A stretch of DNA of 64,000 bases from the NCBI GenBank assembly GCA_905221605.1, contig CAJNDS010000380.1:502001-566000 (forward strand), given 5' to 3'. This DNA comes from Symbiodinium natans (Eukaryota > Sar > Dinophyceae > Suessiales > Symbiodiniaceae). Position numbers and translations under genes: made by a program. Positions 38,481 to 50,737 of this stretch are shown one piece after another (position 1 is the first letter of the stretch; the number at the start of each line of letters is the position of its first letter). The notes below the pieces were generated by a model. The model was not told where the DNA came from and searched no databases. It saw only the letters and a list, made by a program, of their open reading frames with translations.

Positions 38481-39353
38481 TGCAGAACGGCCTTCAGAAT
38501 CTCATCTGCAATGTCGGCAGAGCGCTTGCAACACAACCTTGCACGTGTTGGCTTTTGAGCAGTAGGAACCGAGGACACTTCAGCCTGCCTTCCCTAACCT
38601 CTAACCCTAAACGAAGTGAACCCCCAAACCGAAAAGAATGTCAAACGGAACCAGGTCCAAAGAGCCCGAAACGAAACGGAACAAAACAAACAAGAACATC
38701 CAACAACATCCGACAACATCCCACAGAGCCTTAAGGCCCGAACGAGAGCGCCTCAGCCCAGCATCCGCTTGCAGCTTGAGCCAGGCAGAGCCCGCCAAGC
38801 CTTGGACCATATCCCAAGATCAGGAACCAGAGAAGCATGGAGAACCCCCGGAAACATCCCCAAATCTCAATCTAACATACTTCCGGGCCGGAAGCAGCAA
38901 GGCGAGATCCAGGTCGGGAACGCACGCCTCCTGCAGATTCTGAGAGACCGCGGGGAAGCTTTTGCTTCAAGGTTTGGTTTTTGAAGTCTCGACATGCGTC
39001 GCTGAGCGGCACCTCCAGGTCTTGCCTAGAAACTGGTCCGAATGCTAGCTTCAAGCGATTCAATACCAGGGTTGTGTGAACGCTGACAATTGGTTCTCTC
39101 CATTTTCCGCCGTGCTCCTGTCCTAGAACAAAATCACAATGCAAACCTGCTGGATGAGTCCTGACCGGTGCCAGCTCTCAACTTCCCTAATCCGAAGAAC
39201 CCTGTTCAAATCCAAGATTGTAACATTTCAAAACCCATTGTCAGACTCACCAGAACCGACTGCTGGCTTTTGCAGCTCGGGTCGTCGACATCACCACGGC
39301 CAGTTTAAAGGCATGGAATCAATGGAGGCAGAGCTACAACATGCTACCACTCA

Positions 39354-40486
39354 TTACCACTCTGTTAGGGCGGTCCCTCCCTTTGACTCTGCGTCCAGGT
39401 ACTTGACCTCTTCTCCCGCGGGATTGATCACCACCTAGCACTCGGCCACTGAAGGCAAACAAAGAACCCTAAACCTGAGTTCCGGTTCAAGGTTGAGCGA
39501 CTTTCCGGTGTACATCGGACAAGGCAAAGCAGGACTTAGGACGGGGCCAGTGCAGGAATGCCACCACGTCGGTCGCCCCCATATTTCGGAATCTCGCGAC
39601 CACCCCAAAGGCGGAATTTGCTCTTGAGCGAATCCTGGAGCAGTCTGGATAGCTTGACTAGACTCACCTATATTATCTTCATGGCGGGTGAACCATTCAC
39701 TCTATGACCCTTTCATCCAATAGGCCATTCATTCGCGCGTTCACTTGCATGATTCGAGGACACGTTCGCAGACTCACGTCTCTGACCCTTAAGAACCCTT
39801 ATGAAAGAGAAATCAGTAGTATCATCACCAAAAGCCTTTATATATAGTCACACAAGGCCAAACAGAACATAGAACATACTGCCGATTTTCTCAAGAGTTC
39901 CAACAGGAACGTAACCATCAACCAAAGACCCTTGTTTGGCTTTTGCTGCACTTGACAATTGCAGGCCTGCCCTCCAGTAGAACCCCTCGAAAATCACAAC
40001 GGGAAGTGAGTAGGGTTTTTCGTACAGGGAGGGTGACAAATCCCGGAATTTCCCTTCCATCTCCTGCATCTCGGAGCCAAATGGCACGGAGAGGACTTGG
40101 CTCGGCAGGTGGGCGCGGTGTTGATCGTACTCCTCTCAGGGAGCTAACAGTCTCCGATCCTCGAAGGCCGCTTCGGTTTAAACACGAAGGTCAAAGCACA
40201 AGGAACATCAAAGAAGCTGCAAGTTACACTCGATGAGAACTTGCCGTTGCGACTCCTCCTTGGTGAAGTCGGAGCTCACAAACACCACCGTCTTGTCAGC
40301 CGCATTCTTCATGAAGTCGGTCAGCTCGGGGGTGAAGGCACGGCACATCGGACACCACTCGCCCGCGAAGTAGAGCGCCACTGACTTTCCCCCAAAGTCG
40401 GTTCCATCAACTTCTTTGCCCTGGCTGTCCAGGAGCGGCCCAAGGCCAGTGGCCGCCGTCGCCTCGCCAGCCGCTGCAAGCGACAT
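39354..40486 (-). CDS. Nucleoredoxin/tryparedoxin-like thioredoxin-fold protein
   Basis: A small thiol-disulfide oxidoreductase of the thioredoxin fold, nucleoredoxin/tryparedoxin type. Four exons join in frame: 40486-40228 (start MSLAAAGEA; active site GEWCPMCRAFTPEL; donor GT), 40095-40043 (FLSVPFGSEMQEMEGKFR; donor GA), 39592-39548 (IPKYGGDRRGGIPAL with the cis-Pro region; donor GC) and 39434-39354 (VVINPAGEEVKYLDAESKG, then TALTEW and TAA). The exons total 145 codons plus stop, about the length of a single tryparedoxin domain. The redox motif is WCPMC, where WCPPC is usual in the family, so the redox potential or partner may differ. The frame stays open upstream of the chosen Met for about 75 codons, so an N-terminal extension or targeting peptide is possible. 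Location is unknown. Confidence 0.85.
39600..40040 (-). other. Intron 2 of the nucleoredoxin-like gene
   Basis: This non-coding interval separates the FGSEMQEMEGKFR exon from the IPKYGGDRRGG exon. It begins GATTTG after CGG and ends GTCGCGAG, giving a GA-AG intron. It contains a frame that continues exon 2 (SPSLYEKPYS and on), which family comparison does not support as coding. Confidence 0.6.
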
Positions 40487-40680
40487 GCTGCTCCAGGCGA
40501 GCCTCCGCCGGCAGCTGATGCCAATCGGCGCTGCTTCGAAGAAGCACCTCAGAGTCTTAGGTCTAGCGCTGCGCAAGCCCGAGCGCGGAAGATTTCGTTT
40601 CAGCTGCCTTCGGTTCACATCACTGAGCACGAGCACCACACACGGAGGCACGCACTTAATCTCACAGATATAGTGTCTTG

Positions 40681-40730
40681 AATGCCAGCAAATGCCAACA
40701 AATGCCAACAAATGCCAACAAATGCCAGCA
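40681..40730. repeat. 10-base tandem repeat, five copies
   Basis: AATGCCARCA is repeated five times without gaps (outer copies AATGCCAGCA, inner three AATGCCAACA). It lies about 200 bases upstream of the nucleoredoxin-like start on that gene's strand. Confidence 0.9.
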
Positions 40731-40736
40731 AGCTGC

Positions 40737-43700
40737 CGACTGACGCCGAAAGCCAGGCCAGTGCAGACAGCAAGCGCCGGAAACCGGGGAGGCTTTCTGC
40801 AAACGCGCCTTCAAGGGGCGAAATGGACAATGGACATCTGTCACGTATAGCTCGTCACTCGTCACAGGAGGGTTCTTTATGGTTCTTTCAACAGGGCAAG
40901 AACTCCAAGAAATGAGCTGCGCTGAGGAAAATTGGCATGCTTCCGGCCTGAGCATGGCAAACATCCACGGGCTCACGTCTGAGCCGAGCCGGCGAGGCGA
41001 TGTGTCAATGACCCCCCCATCGTCAAACACTGACTCGCACAGAACACAACTAAGACATTTAAGACCTGCCTGGCTTCTTGAGGGTGCCCCCACCTAAACG
41101 CTGCACATTTCCCACCTCAACTGCCTACAACACCCCTCAAAGAAGGCTCCGGATCGGGGGCTCGAGGCTTCCAGACTTGCGCATCTGCATGTGACATGGG
41201 CCGACTTCGGAGTCCTGCATTCCCTCCATGAGCTGCACTGCAGCCTTGGCTTTCGCTTGTCCTGGCGCAGGAGGAGCTTTTTATGGGGTGGGTTCAAGGC
41301 AGAAGCTCGAGGGCAGTCTAAGCTCTTTGAAGCAGACGGAATGCCAGGATTGCTGTTCAAAAGGATCACAGTGATCAGGCACCCAAGAACTTTCAAAGAG
41401 GCCCTGAAATTCCCTGAAACCTCCCGTCTCTCCTGTGCCCCAGTGGCCGCTGCTGAAGCATTTGATCGCTTGCCTTGGGCTGCAGCAAGGAGTCCACTTC
41501 CCCTTAGGGCCCTATAGGGCCTTGGGGCTGAAAATCTTGGAGCTCCAAGCTGCTCGACGGCCTTGGCCACAAACTTCTGCCGGCGCTCCATTGCAGCAAA
41601 TGGCCATGCCAAGGACAGCTGCTACAGTACTTACAATCGTATGACTGTGGAGAACGCGACCACAAGCAGTCCTAACCTTCACGTCACGCTCTCACTTTGG
41701 ACCTCCAAGATGATGCCTTCTGGCGAGCTGTAAAACGTGAGGCATGAAGTCCTTCTACGGAGGGCTGAGAACACTTCAGCCACAAAGGCTTCAAGACAGT
41801 CCCGGGCGCCAAAATGCGCACCAAGAAGCACAACAATCTCCGAGCGTGCCACGGAACTTGGCGGGCGCCCACCAGTTCCTCAAACACTTGCAAATGCTGA
41901 AAAACGCTGAAAGCCGCAACAGCAAAATGACGTGAATCTTGTAATGCCTCGTAGTCAGACTACACAACTAAGTGGAACAAGATTTCCTCCAGCATCTGCG
42001 CCATGAGCTTTCAAAAGTCAGGTCCACCGAGCGCATCGCGTGATATGGGTTGACGGACACTGGCGGTGCTGAGGAGAATGCGGGTGGCATCGGCCTGCAA
42101 AAGGCAGCCAAACTGTATAAGGTGCTACGAGCTGACAGCGATGTGGAACTAAGGCCTCGGTCGGGGCACATCCTTTGGTAATTCCCCAGACCCAGCACCT
42201 GCCACGGAGGCTTAAGTCAGCACAACGTGACCAATCCAAACGCTGCAGATGCCCGTTACCAAACGCAGCCATAAATGCAGCATACACTGCAGTCACCGGT
42301 CTGCAGCTGGACAGCAAGAATAAACGACAAGCCTCCCATCGAAGAGCGGATCTCGTGGATCGCCGTGAGCGCTGCTTCCACACCTTCCTGGTGAAGTGCT
42401 TGGTAGCGCACTCACTCGGATGCACCGATGGCCTCTTTGTAACTTCTTCACATGGATATCAACCGCCGCCTGCCTCATGAATGCCCCCTTCCCTTGAAAG
42501 GTGAAGCGATTCACTAGGCCAATACGGCAGCAAGAACTATCCACACAATCCCGCAGCTCTCATCCGGCACATGTCCTCATCACCACATCTTCTGAATGTG
42601 CTGTGCGCCACCAGCGCTGCCTGGGTTTTACTGGATTCCAAACCATATGGCGAAACAACACTGCACTCCGTGTCACGGGTCTGGCCTGCAATGCGCCGTC
42701 GTACTGGGGCATCTCCACCTCCTGTCGAAAGGAGGAATGCAAATCGCTGCATATGTTTCAAGAGTACCCACTAAGGCTAATGAAACCCACTGCTGAAACC
42801 TCAAAAATCAGTGCGCCTTGGAAGTGATGCTGGTGATGCCACTGGTCATCATCTTGGCCGGCGACCTGCCAGGGCAAAAATGCGCGGGTCGCGGCTTTTT
42901 GTGCTCCGGCCACCAATGGCACCGGCGTGAGCACGTGCTGCGCAATTTCTGTGTGCGTGCATGATGTAGACCTCACATCCCACATGCGGTGCGAACCAGG
43001 ACCGAGTCCGTGGCACTGGTGCACCATCGCTGTGGGCTCAAAATTTGTGGCGTTCAACAAGATGTTGATGAAAGTACACCAATCAGAGCACGCAGCATAT
43101 GGAGCACTGGAACACATGCAGATGTCCTTATGTGATGCAGCATGCAGCATTTAATCAAGAGCGTTGCAGAGAGCAGCTACAGAATGATGAGCATACTTTG
43201 TAGCTCAGCATACATCACACCTAAAGCACCGTCAACTTCTCAACAACACCCTCGTCAGCACACCAGTATGTTCATGCGAAACACCAGTAATCCATCTTCT
43301 ACCCACTTTCTCCTCCCCTCCCATAACCTCTGCTCTTTATGGCCTGAGCGAGCATTTGCAAGATCGGTATCACTCATTGCACCACTACGGAAGTGTGTGC
43401 AAGTGTGTCTATATGTGTGTGCGTGTTTGCAATTGTCAGTCGAAGGTACTTTGCTGGCCTCAAGAGGCAAGATGAGTAGAGGAGCCCGGTCCAGCCCAGA
43501 CCTTGCCTGAGCATGGCAATACATTCAAAGCAAAGCTGCGACCAAAAAAGACCCCCAAAAAAGAGTGCAAGCCAGTCCCATGATGCCCATGATGCCCATG
43601 ATGCCCATGATGCCCTTGATGCCCACACAGCTGGGGTCCTCACCCGTCTCGCAAGGTGGCGTAGAAGTCATAGGCCGCCATGGCCTCATAGGTTCTCACG

Positions 43701-43845
43701 TCTGGGCATGTTTGATTCTTCTCTGTTGTGGAAGGAACTGCGCGGAGTCGTAGGGCCTCCTTGTTTGCAGCTTCCACATTGTCCGCCTCTGCGGGTAACA
43801 GCCCGCGCATCGCATGCGAAGGGGCTCTTCAGAAAGCACCCGCCT
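40737..43845. other. No supported gene
   Basis: The longest frame is 41612-41094 minus (172 codons; from its second Met MERRQKFVAKAVEQL). It has no domain, and the plus strand is open opposite it. A 9-base CCATGATGC repeat (about 43578-43625) gives a methionine/proline-rich artefact frame. Confidence 0.4.
43578..43625. repeat. 9-base tandem repeat, about five copies
   Basis: CCATGATGC is repeated, with one CCTTGATGC variant. It reads as MMPMMPMMP in one frame and DAHDAHDAH in another, but is probably non-coding. Confidence 0.85.
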
Positions 43846-43854
43846 TGAGCTGGG

Positions 43855-46800
43855 CTTTGGCCATCAAGAACTTTGCTTCTGCTTCGAACCGCCTGTCCGA
43901 CTGCCATGAAACACCAGTACCAGCAGTTGAACATAGTTACATCGGCGCCTGTCCCCCGAAGCGAGGAGGATGTCGCTTGCTGCCTAAAAGCCGGCGACAC
44001 CAAGAATATCTCCGCTAACATCTTTCGTGGGTGGGCACACCTTGGCTTTCTGTAGCAGCTGCTTGGGGTTGGCCCTCAGCCCCTTCTTCTTCGCCTGCGA
44101 CCAGGCCAGCCTGGCCCAGTGTCTTTCAGCATGGCTCAAGCAAACTTGGTGAGTAGAGCTGGCTTTAGAGAGCACGTGGCTTTATGGCGGCATATACGGC
44201 ATTCTTCCCAGCACACGCATAGAATCGGTGCTTCGCTGCAAAGAACAAGGTGCGGACTCACCGCTTTAAGCGGCGCAGCGTGGGCCCAACCCAGAAACAC
44301 CAGGCTCTCAGGGTCCGAGAGTCAAACCGAGCCTGCCGTAGGCCGACACGGACGACAGGTGAGCCTCAGAAAAAGAGGAAGACGGCATGCTTTGGGGGCT
44401 GAGATCTTCGCTCGTTCGGGGTTTGGAGCATCTTGGAGGCAGGTTGATGCTCTCAAAGCTCCCCACCTGGAGCATTGGATCCAGCCCGGGAAGCTGCAAA
44501 GCCTCCTCCGCAGTGTCGACCGCCTCCGCAGTTCGGGCCAAATATCAACCGACACACACTAAATCATCGAAACGACTCTTTGTCCAAAAAAATAAGCATC
44601 CTGATCTCTTCATCTGACTCAGTCACTCCAAGCCTGGCCGAAGTCACGCTTCAGGAGCAAAGCCTCGGCTAGCGCGTGGAGTGCGGATGCCAGCCTGGCG
44701 TCGACAGTTCGAGTTCATCAGGTGGGCCTCGGGAACTTAGGGCTTAATGGGCTTAGGATTGTAATGTGGTTCGCCTTGGGTGTGCGAGCTTGGGAGTTTT
44801 TGCCTTCGAAGCCCTCGAGGGCTTTGAGCACAAGGTGTTCCAGCCCACGCTTGTCCTTCAACCATCCTACCAAAGCCTCAACGCCGCGCATGGTCGTTAA
44901 ACCCACAGACGATCACCACCTGACACTGTCCTCTTTGTTCGCATCACGCTGGGGGCTATCATGCAAAGCATAGCATAAAGAGGCTCTCTTCGTCGCGAAA
45001 CATACACCCTCAACATCCCTAAACCTGCAAAAGAAAACAAGCACATACAAGCACGCAGGTTGCAGTTCCGGCGGCCTCGTCTTGTCGCCAATCCGCCGGC
45101 AAAGTGCTACTGCCTCCTCAGCCGCCCCGACGGCCCCCTCGGACTCCAGGCCCTGCAACTTCCAAGACTGACAGGTCGGGCTCGAGAGATAGCGCTTGAT
45201 GTTGTTGAGGGGCCTATGAGGGGACACAGGAGGGATGGTTTGGGATGCCGAAGGATACTTGGCGTCGCTCCATCTTCTGCCTCCCGGACTGATTCTACAG
45301 GTACCAGGGCCAAAGTCCTACTACAGGCAGAGCAGGACAGCTCCTTGACAGATGGCAACTTAAATCTGCAAATCTCCGAAACCCGATTTTTCTAAATCCT
45401 TCACGCATGGTGCCCGGCCATGCTGTGCGCGTACGAGGCTGTCATCAGCACGTCCGAGCGGTCAGCCTCATCGCCGGGCCTGGCTTACGGCAGGCCTCAC
45501 CAAACACGCAAAAGCAAGCTGCCATGTACCCAAGGACTTGCCTGCGCAGCAGGCTGAGAGCTTGGGCCGCTGATGAAACTGCCTTGAGCGTTCCGATTTA
45601 GGACTTCTGGGCTGCTGGGGGCTTGCTTTTGAGCTTACAGGCTAAAGTATAAGGTTTTTGGCTTGCAGGAGCGACAGCTTCGTCAGCAAAGAAGTGATGC
45701 GCGCTGACTGCTGCCCCTGCTGGGCTCTGCAGCATTCACAATAAATCGAAACCTCACTAGTAGCACACCGAAGTATCCACGAACACGTCGGGATGTACAG
45801 TGCTTTGTAACGGAGGTGACTGGTACATCGCACACGTGCTGGAAGCGCATGAATGTTACTAGTACCTTTCAGTATCACCTGCGCAAGTGTATCGGCTATA
45901 CTTAGGCGTTTCGCCCTGTGCAGGCACACCCATAAGTGACAACAAGGGCTGTGTAGCAATTTGTCAACAAGGCTTCCTTTCCATTTTGCTGCTGGAACCT
46001 GTTGAAGCGCGCAGGAACACAAGCCAACAATCCAACTGCCCCTGGATACTGGAAGACCGATGTGCCTCGCGAGGTTCTCGACGGATCGCGTACACACGGG
46101 CAATAAGGTGAATCGCCTGTTTCGCAGACTCTTGGCTGGCTCACTACAGAAATTACAACGACCACAAGGTCACAATGGCCACCCCCCACATCCCGTGGTC
46201 GGGCCTCGGCTTCCTCGCGCGCCAGGCGGGCCCTGGAGAGCACGGCCACAGCTTGGCGAGCTGCCTGCGCAGGAAGGACTTCAAGATGTTGGGGTGGCAT
46301 CTGAATTCCTCGGAAACTCTAGACACCATGCATAAAGCCTTGAACACAAACAAGAATTGCCTGCAAGGCTGCTGCATTGTCACCTTGTTGCACGCAGACC
46401 TGCCCACGATTGAGGAGGGCTTAGGGTTTGAGTTGTCTCTGTTGATGGCGACACAGTGACAAGGCGTCCTTCCTTGGCACAAGCGCTCAGTGCCGCAGCC
46501 TCACCCTTCCTGGCATCGAGCCGTGCCACGCGACGTGCCACACGTGTCAGGATGAGAGAAGCAACACCACGCGAGTCCTGTCACCGAGGGCGCGATAAAG
46601 CTTCGCAGCGTCCTCCGCCATGGCCACGGCCTGCACAGCTGAGGACTCAAGGGCTGACGCTGTTTCAATCGACTCACAACTCTCACACTGATCCAAGCCT
46701 TGGGAGGATCGTCCATGGCCATGAGGGTCGGCACACCGACTTCAACCAGAACGGCTGCTTCTTGGATCCTCGGTTGAAAAAGGGCGAAGGCCAGTTTCCC

Positions 46801-48910
46801 CCACGTTCCTCTCAAGCTTCCAAGAGCTTCCAAGGCCCGTTCTGCGGCTGGCCCACCTTCTGGAAGAGCAGCCGTGCCTCGCCAACCTCGGGCAGGGACA
46901 CCTTCTTTGCCATGGCAGATGGTAGGATGAGGCGCCTCTGACAGGGCATCCTTCAGCAAGCCCAAGCCCAAGTGCACCTCAAGCACCCAAAGAGTTCAAC
47001 AGAGTTCAGCAGAGTTCAACAGAGTTCAGCAGTCAGCTCTCCCAATATTCCAAACCCTCACCTTGGCGAGCTCGCAAGTGGCTTCTGCCTGGCGCGCCAC
47101 TGGGAATGGAGGCATCATGAGGCATCCACGATGGGCTACAGCAAGCCCTCGGCGTCAGGTCCTAGAAAAAACGATTGACTTCTTGATTTGCAGTTCATAG
47201 TTATGTGTGCATGAGGGGCCTGGCCGCAGGTGTCGCCCCTCCGCTGATAGAGTGAGACCACATCAACTGCCGCTTTGACGCTCTCGGCCACTTGGCCCCT
47301 GGCAACATGTCAGGCATCCAGCAATGCCGATTATGCGCAGCTCTAACTACCAGAACTCAGTTCCCTTGCGTTCATAAAGGGATGAGCTGGAACTGACTTC
47401 CCTGCAAGACACCCGCAAGACACCGTGTGCCTGGCCCTCTCGGCTGCGGACAAAGCGTGCAGGGCCTCTGCCGCCAGTACTGTCAATTAGAATACTTAGC
47501 CGTGGCAAAAAGGGGCTCAGCAGGAGTAACAGCCGTATGCAGCCAAAACAGACCATGACCGTGCCTTGACCTCGCCGCTTGTGTGGCCAAGCCTCGGAGA
47601 AGCGAAGCACGCGATTGCACAAAGCTGCCTGCTGCTTGGGGCCGCTATGGGCCACTAGAGGAGAGGACAAGAGAAGACAAGAGCAGACGAGAAAGGGAAG
47701 ACGATGACATTTGTCAGCCCGAAGCTGAGTTTGGAGCTGGCGGAAAAGCTGCAGGGCCGCGGTGGCAGTGTCTGCAGACTCCGGTTGGCCGTGTTTTTTG
47801 CTGGCAGCGCTGGCTTCCAGGTAAGCCTCCGCGGCGCACTGCTGGTCCCCTGCTGCCTTGAAGGCCTCTGCAGCTTTCTTGGCTGCCTGCACCATCTGAG
47901 CCGCACCGCCCTCTTCCAGCATGGCAGACCAGGTCAGTGACAGGGCGGTCAGCTCCCCCGATCGATGGCCACATGTCTTGAAGAGCTTCTCCGCATTTGC
48001 AGCTTGCGCCTTGGCACCAGGTAGGTCCTTCTTGGCCATGAGAACTCTGGCCATGCCCAGAGAGGCCTGTGCTTCCGCCAAGTCATTGCCCTTGGCTGCC
48101 TGCAGCGCGGCCTTGGCGGATGTCTCTGCCTCATCTGCCTCACTGCGTAGCACCCAAAGCCGCGCGATGCGGATCTGCGCATCGACCTGGTCCTCGATGA
48201 CTGACTGATTTGGTTTGCATGAGCTTCTGCATGAGTAGCTGTGTATGCTATGTTGGTTCAAGGTTCCTACGTATCCGACATCAAGAGGCGACATCCACTT
48301 GAGTCCTCGATGTCCCCGGAGTCCCGGCACAAGCTGACCACCTCCATAACTTCAATTGCCCAATTACCCCCGCACTCCACGCTGCATTGAGCCATGTCGT
48401 GACACTGCCAAGGCTGCCATAGCAAAGTAAGGCTCAGGGCCTCCTGTAGCAGACGCAGCGCCGGTTCCGTGTCTCCTCGGAATAGATGGATATCAGCGGT
48501 GGCCTGTATGGAACAGTCACAGAACCTTCGGTGTGCGGACAACATGATGCCAGGCTCTCGCCGGCAACGTTTGCAACTTGGAGCGCCTTCAGTGCCTTTA
48601 CCTCGCCGGACAAGTCTTCGGAGGTTCGCAGCTGTCGCAGAGCAGCAGAAGCAACTCTCAGCGCTGAGTCCACCTCCAAAAGTGGCACTGACACAGACTT
48701 ACACGGGCTCTATGAGCAAGCTGTTGCAGCGGCAAAGCACTTGCCACGACTTTAGCTGGAGCGGACTGCATCCTGCTACCTCTTCGGACCGCTGAAAGGC
48801 TACGCTGCTGATCATGTTCGCACACGCCCTTGCCACTGCAAGCCTCATTCTTGTCAAGGTAAGCAGAGCCGACTTCTTGCAGAAGAGCAAAGGCCTGCCA
48901 GAGCAAAGAG
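43855..48910 (-). CDS. TPR-repeat protein, multi-exon, partial model
   Basis: A scaffold-type protein of tetratricopeptide-like helical pairs. The clearest exon (about 48208-47700) carries about four units of ~39-41 residues, such as SAKAALQAAKGNDLAEAQAS, AQAANAEKLFKTCGHRSGEL and AAKKAAEAFKAAGDQQCAAE. Upstream, 48673-48602 (SALRVASAALRQL...SGE, GT donor) joins in phase to an exon starting 48503 (ATADIHLFRGDTEPALRLLQ), giving a canonical TPR pair. Another likely upstream piece is near 48900-48830 (AFALLQEVGSAYLDKNEA). Downstream TPR-like exons include 46630 to about 46575 (AVAMAEDAAKLYRALGDR), 45152 to about 45075 (GAVGAAEEAVALCRRIGDK), one near 44530 (EAVDTAEEALQL) and one near 43908-43855 (SDRRFEAEAKFLMAKAQLKA). 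Most joins, the start and the stop are unresolved, and two adjacent TPR genes are possible. TPRs bind proteins; the partner is unknown. Confidence 0.65.
46991..47032. repeat. 10-base tandem repeat, four copies
   Basis: AGAGTTCAAC and AGAGTTCAGC alternate four times, in what is probably an intron of the TPR gene. Confidence 0.85.
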
Positions 48911-49609
48911 TGCCGACATGGGAAGCACGAAGAATTGTCAACTGGACCTCCCCCCTGGTATCACCGACATCACGTAGGGCGGCAGCTGCCTTCGGCGACA
49001 GAAGGGGGGGCAGGGGGGGAAGGCCAACTTGACCCAGAGCCGGCATGGCATTTCGCACAGCACCTGTGCGAAGCTGACTGTGCTTTCTGAAGACTTTTTT
49101 TTCTCCACATCAACCAGTGTTCTGGGTTCAAGAGTAGCGAGGAGCATGTCAATGCCCAGCGGTATCGACAGCTGTCGATTCAATGAAGCCCCGTCAACTC
49201 ACAAGAGCAGCACAAAAACAAAATGACCTGCTGAATACCGCGCGTGTTGAGATTCAGGGTCGAGCAGGTGGGGCTGAGGATCGAAGCCAGCCGGCTCTGT
49301 CTGTACAAGAACGACGACTGGCAACAGTTCTTCAGAAAACTTCCCAACCTATAATTAGGCCGAACAGGAAATCTATGCTTCCAGCACATGCCATTAGCAC
49401 GTGCATCACGTAAATTGCACCGTCCATTGAACAGGCGCTCCTGAACGTTTCGGCAAACAAAGGCTGTGAGAATAATCGCATGAATTCAACGCAAACCTCA
49501 TCAGCTCAAGGCACATCTGCTCCAAGACCTACCAGACTGCAAGGTGTTGCACAACATGTGGATCCAGTGCGGGCAGCACGAGCGACCTCATGGTCCCCTG
49601 TTTGGGGTC

Positions 49610-49672
49610 TCTCTCCCTCTCTCCCTCTCTCCCTCTTCTCGCTCTCCCCTCTCCTCCTTCTCCTCCTCCCCC
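49610..49672. repeat. Pyrimidine-rich CTCTCCC tract
   Basis: Repeated TCTCCC and CTCCTCC words. Frames through it (arginine/glutamate-rich on minus, leucine/proline-rich on plus) are low-complexity artefacts. Confidence 0.8.
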
Positions 49673-50737
49673 TACTTCGCATGAAGGCCAAGGACCGGGC
49701 TCGCCCGCATAATCACAGTCGGTATGATACTAATCAAAATCATGGGAAGAGGGATGCGACTTTCCTTGAGGGGAAGGTGTCCCGTCGCACGGCCTGAAGC
49801 AGCATGTCTTTCGTGAAGTTTGAAAGCATGTCCTGGAGACGCGTCTGGTTGTGTGTCACAAGCGGTTGCGTGGCATCATCTGGCATATCTCAATCTGTAA
49901 ACGACATATCCCGACCCACACTTCCATGCGACGCAGGATATCCCATCCAAGGAATGGGAATGCTCCTAATGGATACTGTCATTCTTGAGCTGTGGTCTGC
50001 TAGCACTTTGAGCAGGACATGGTAGCTAGCTCGGAACTGTCAACTCCCGAGCATGCCACACAAGGGCGGGAGGAGTGATCGGCACAGCTGCACTATATGC
50101 CCGCAAGCTCCCAAAACAAACATTCCGAACCTTGAGCCCTTACTTACAATCGCAATGCCAAAGAATACAACCAACCATCGGAAATAATGACTCTCCTTCT
50201 TGAGCCATCCAACGGGCCGGCGAGCCACGCGTTTGCGCCTGAGACTTGGAGTGGCTTGGCATCTCCTAGCTCTGTCGGCGTTCAACAAACCTGACAAACT
50301 CAGAGGCAGATGCCCCACAAATCGTTTGTCATGGTGACTCGCCTTCTACATTCTCCTCTCATTTACCAAACCTGGTCAGAGGCTAATTTCTTAACAACAC
50401 TCCCCTTCAGAATCCCTTCGTTCTTTGCATTGTGGCTCACCTTCTCATTTTCAGCATTCCCATGCAGAACCCGAACCCGAACCCGTTTCAGGGCTTGGTG
50501 TTCCTCCTGGTCAGAGTTTGGACGTAGAGCTTTGGAGCCACAGTTTATGGCTTTCGGTTTAGGCATCATCATCGAAGGTTTAGAGATGCTGGGTTGAAGA
50601 CTTCTTTAACAACTACTAGGCCTTGCATGGCCTTGCCACTTGCCACTCCTCTTGGCTGCTGTAGGCGTCAGAGCTTCCCATCAAGTCCAAAGTGGGGCGT
50701 TCCTTCGGCACCCAGGATCCCCCCTTGAAAACCCACC

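Noticed and set aside
40681-40730. Possible CRISPR-like array
   Set aside because: Units are contiguous 10-mers with no spacers, and the genome is eukaryotic; a simple tandem repeat.
41094-41612. Minus frame of 172 codons upstream of the nucleoredoxin-like gene
   Set aside because: Possible exon, but no domain or splice partner found and the plus strand is also open.
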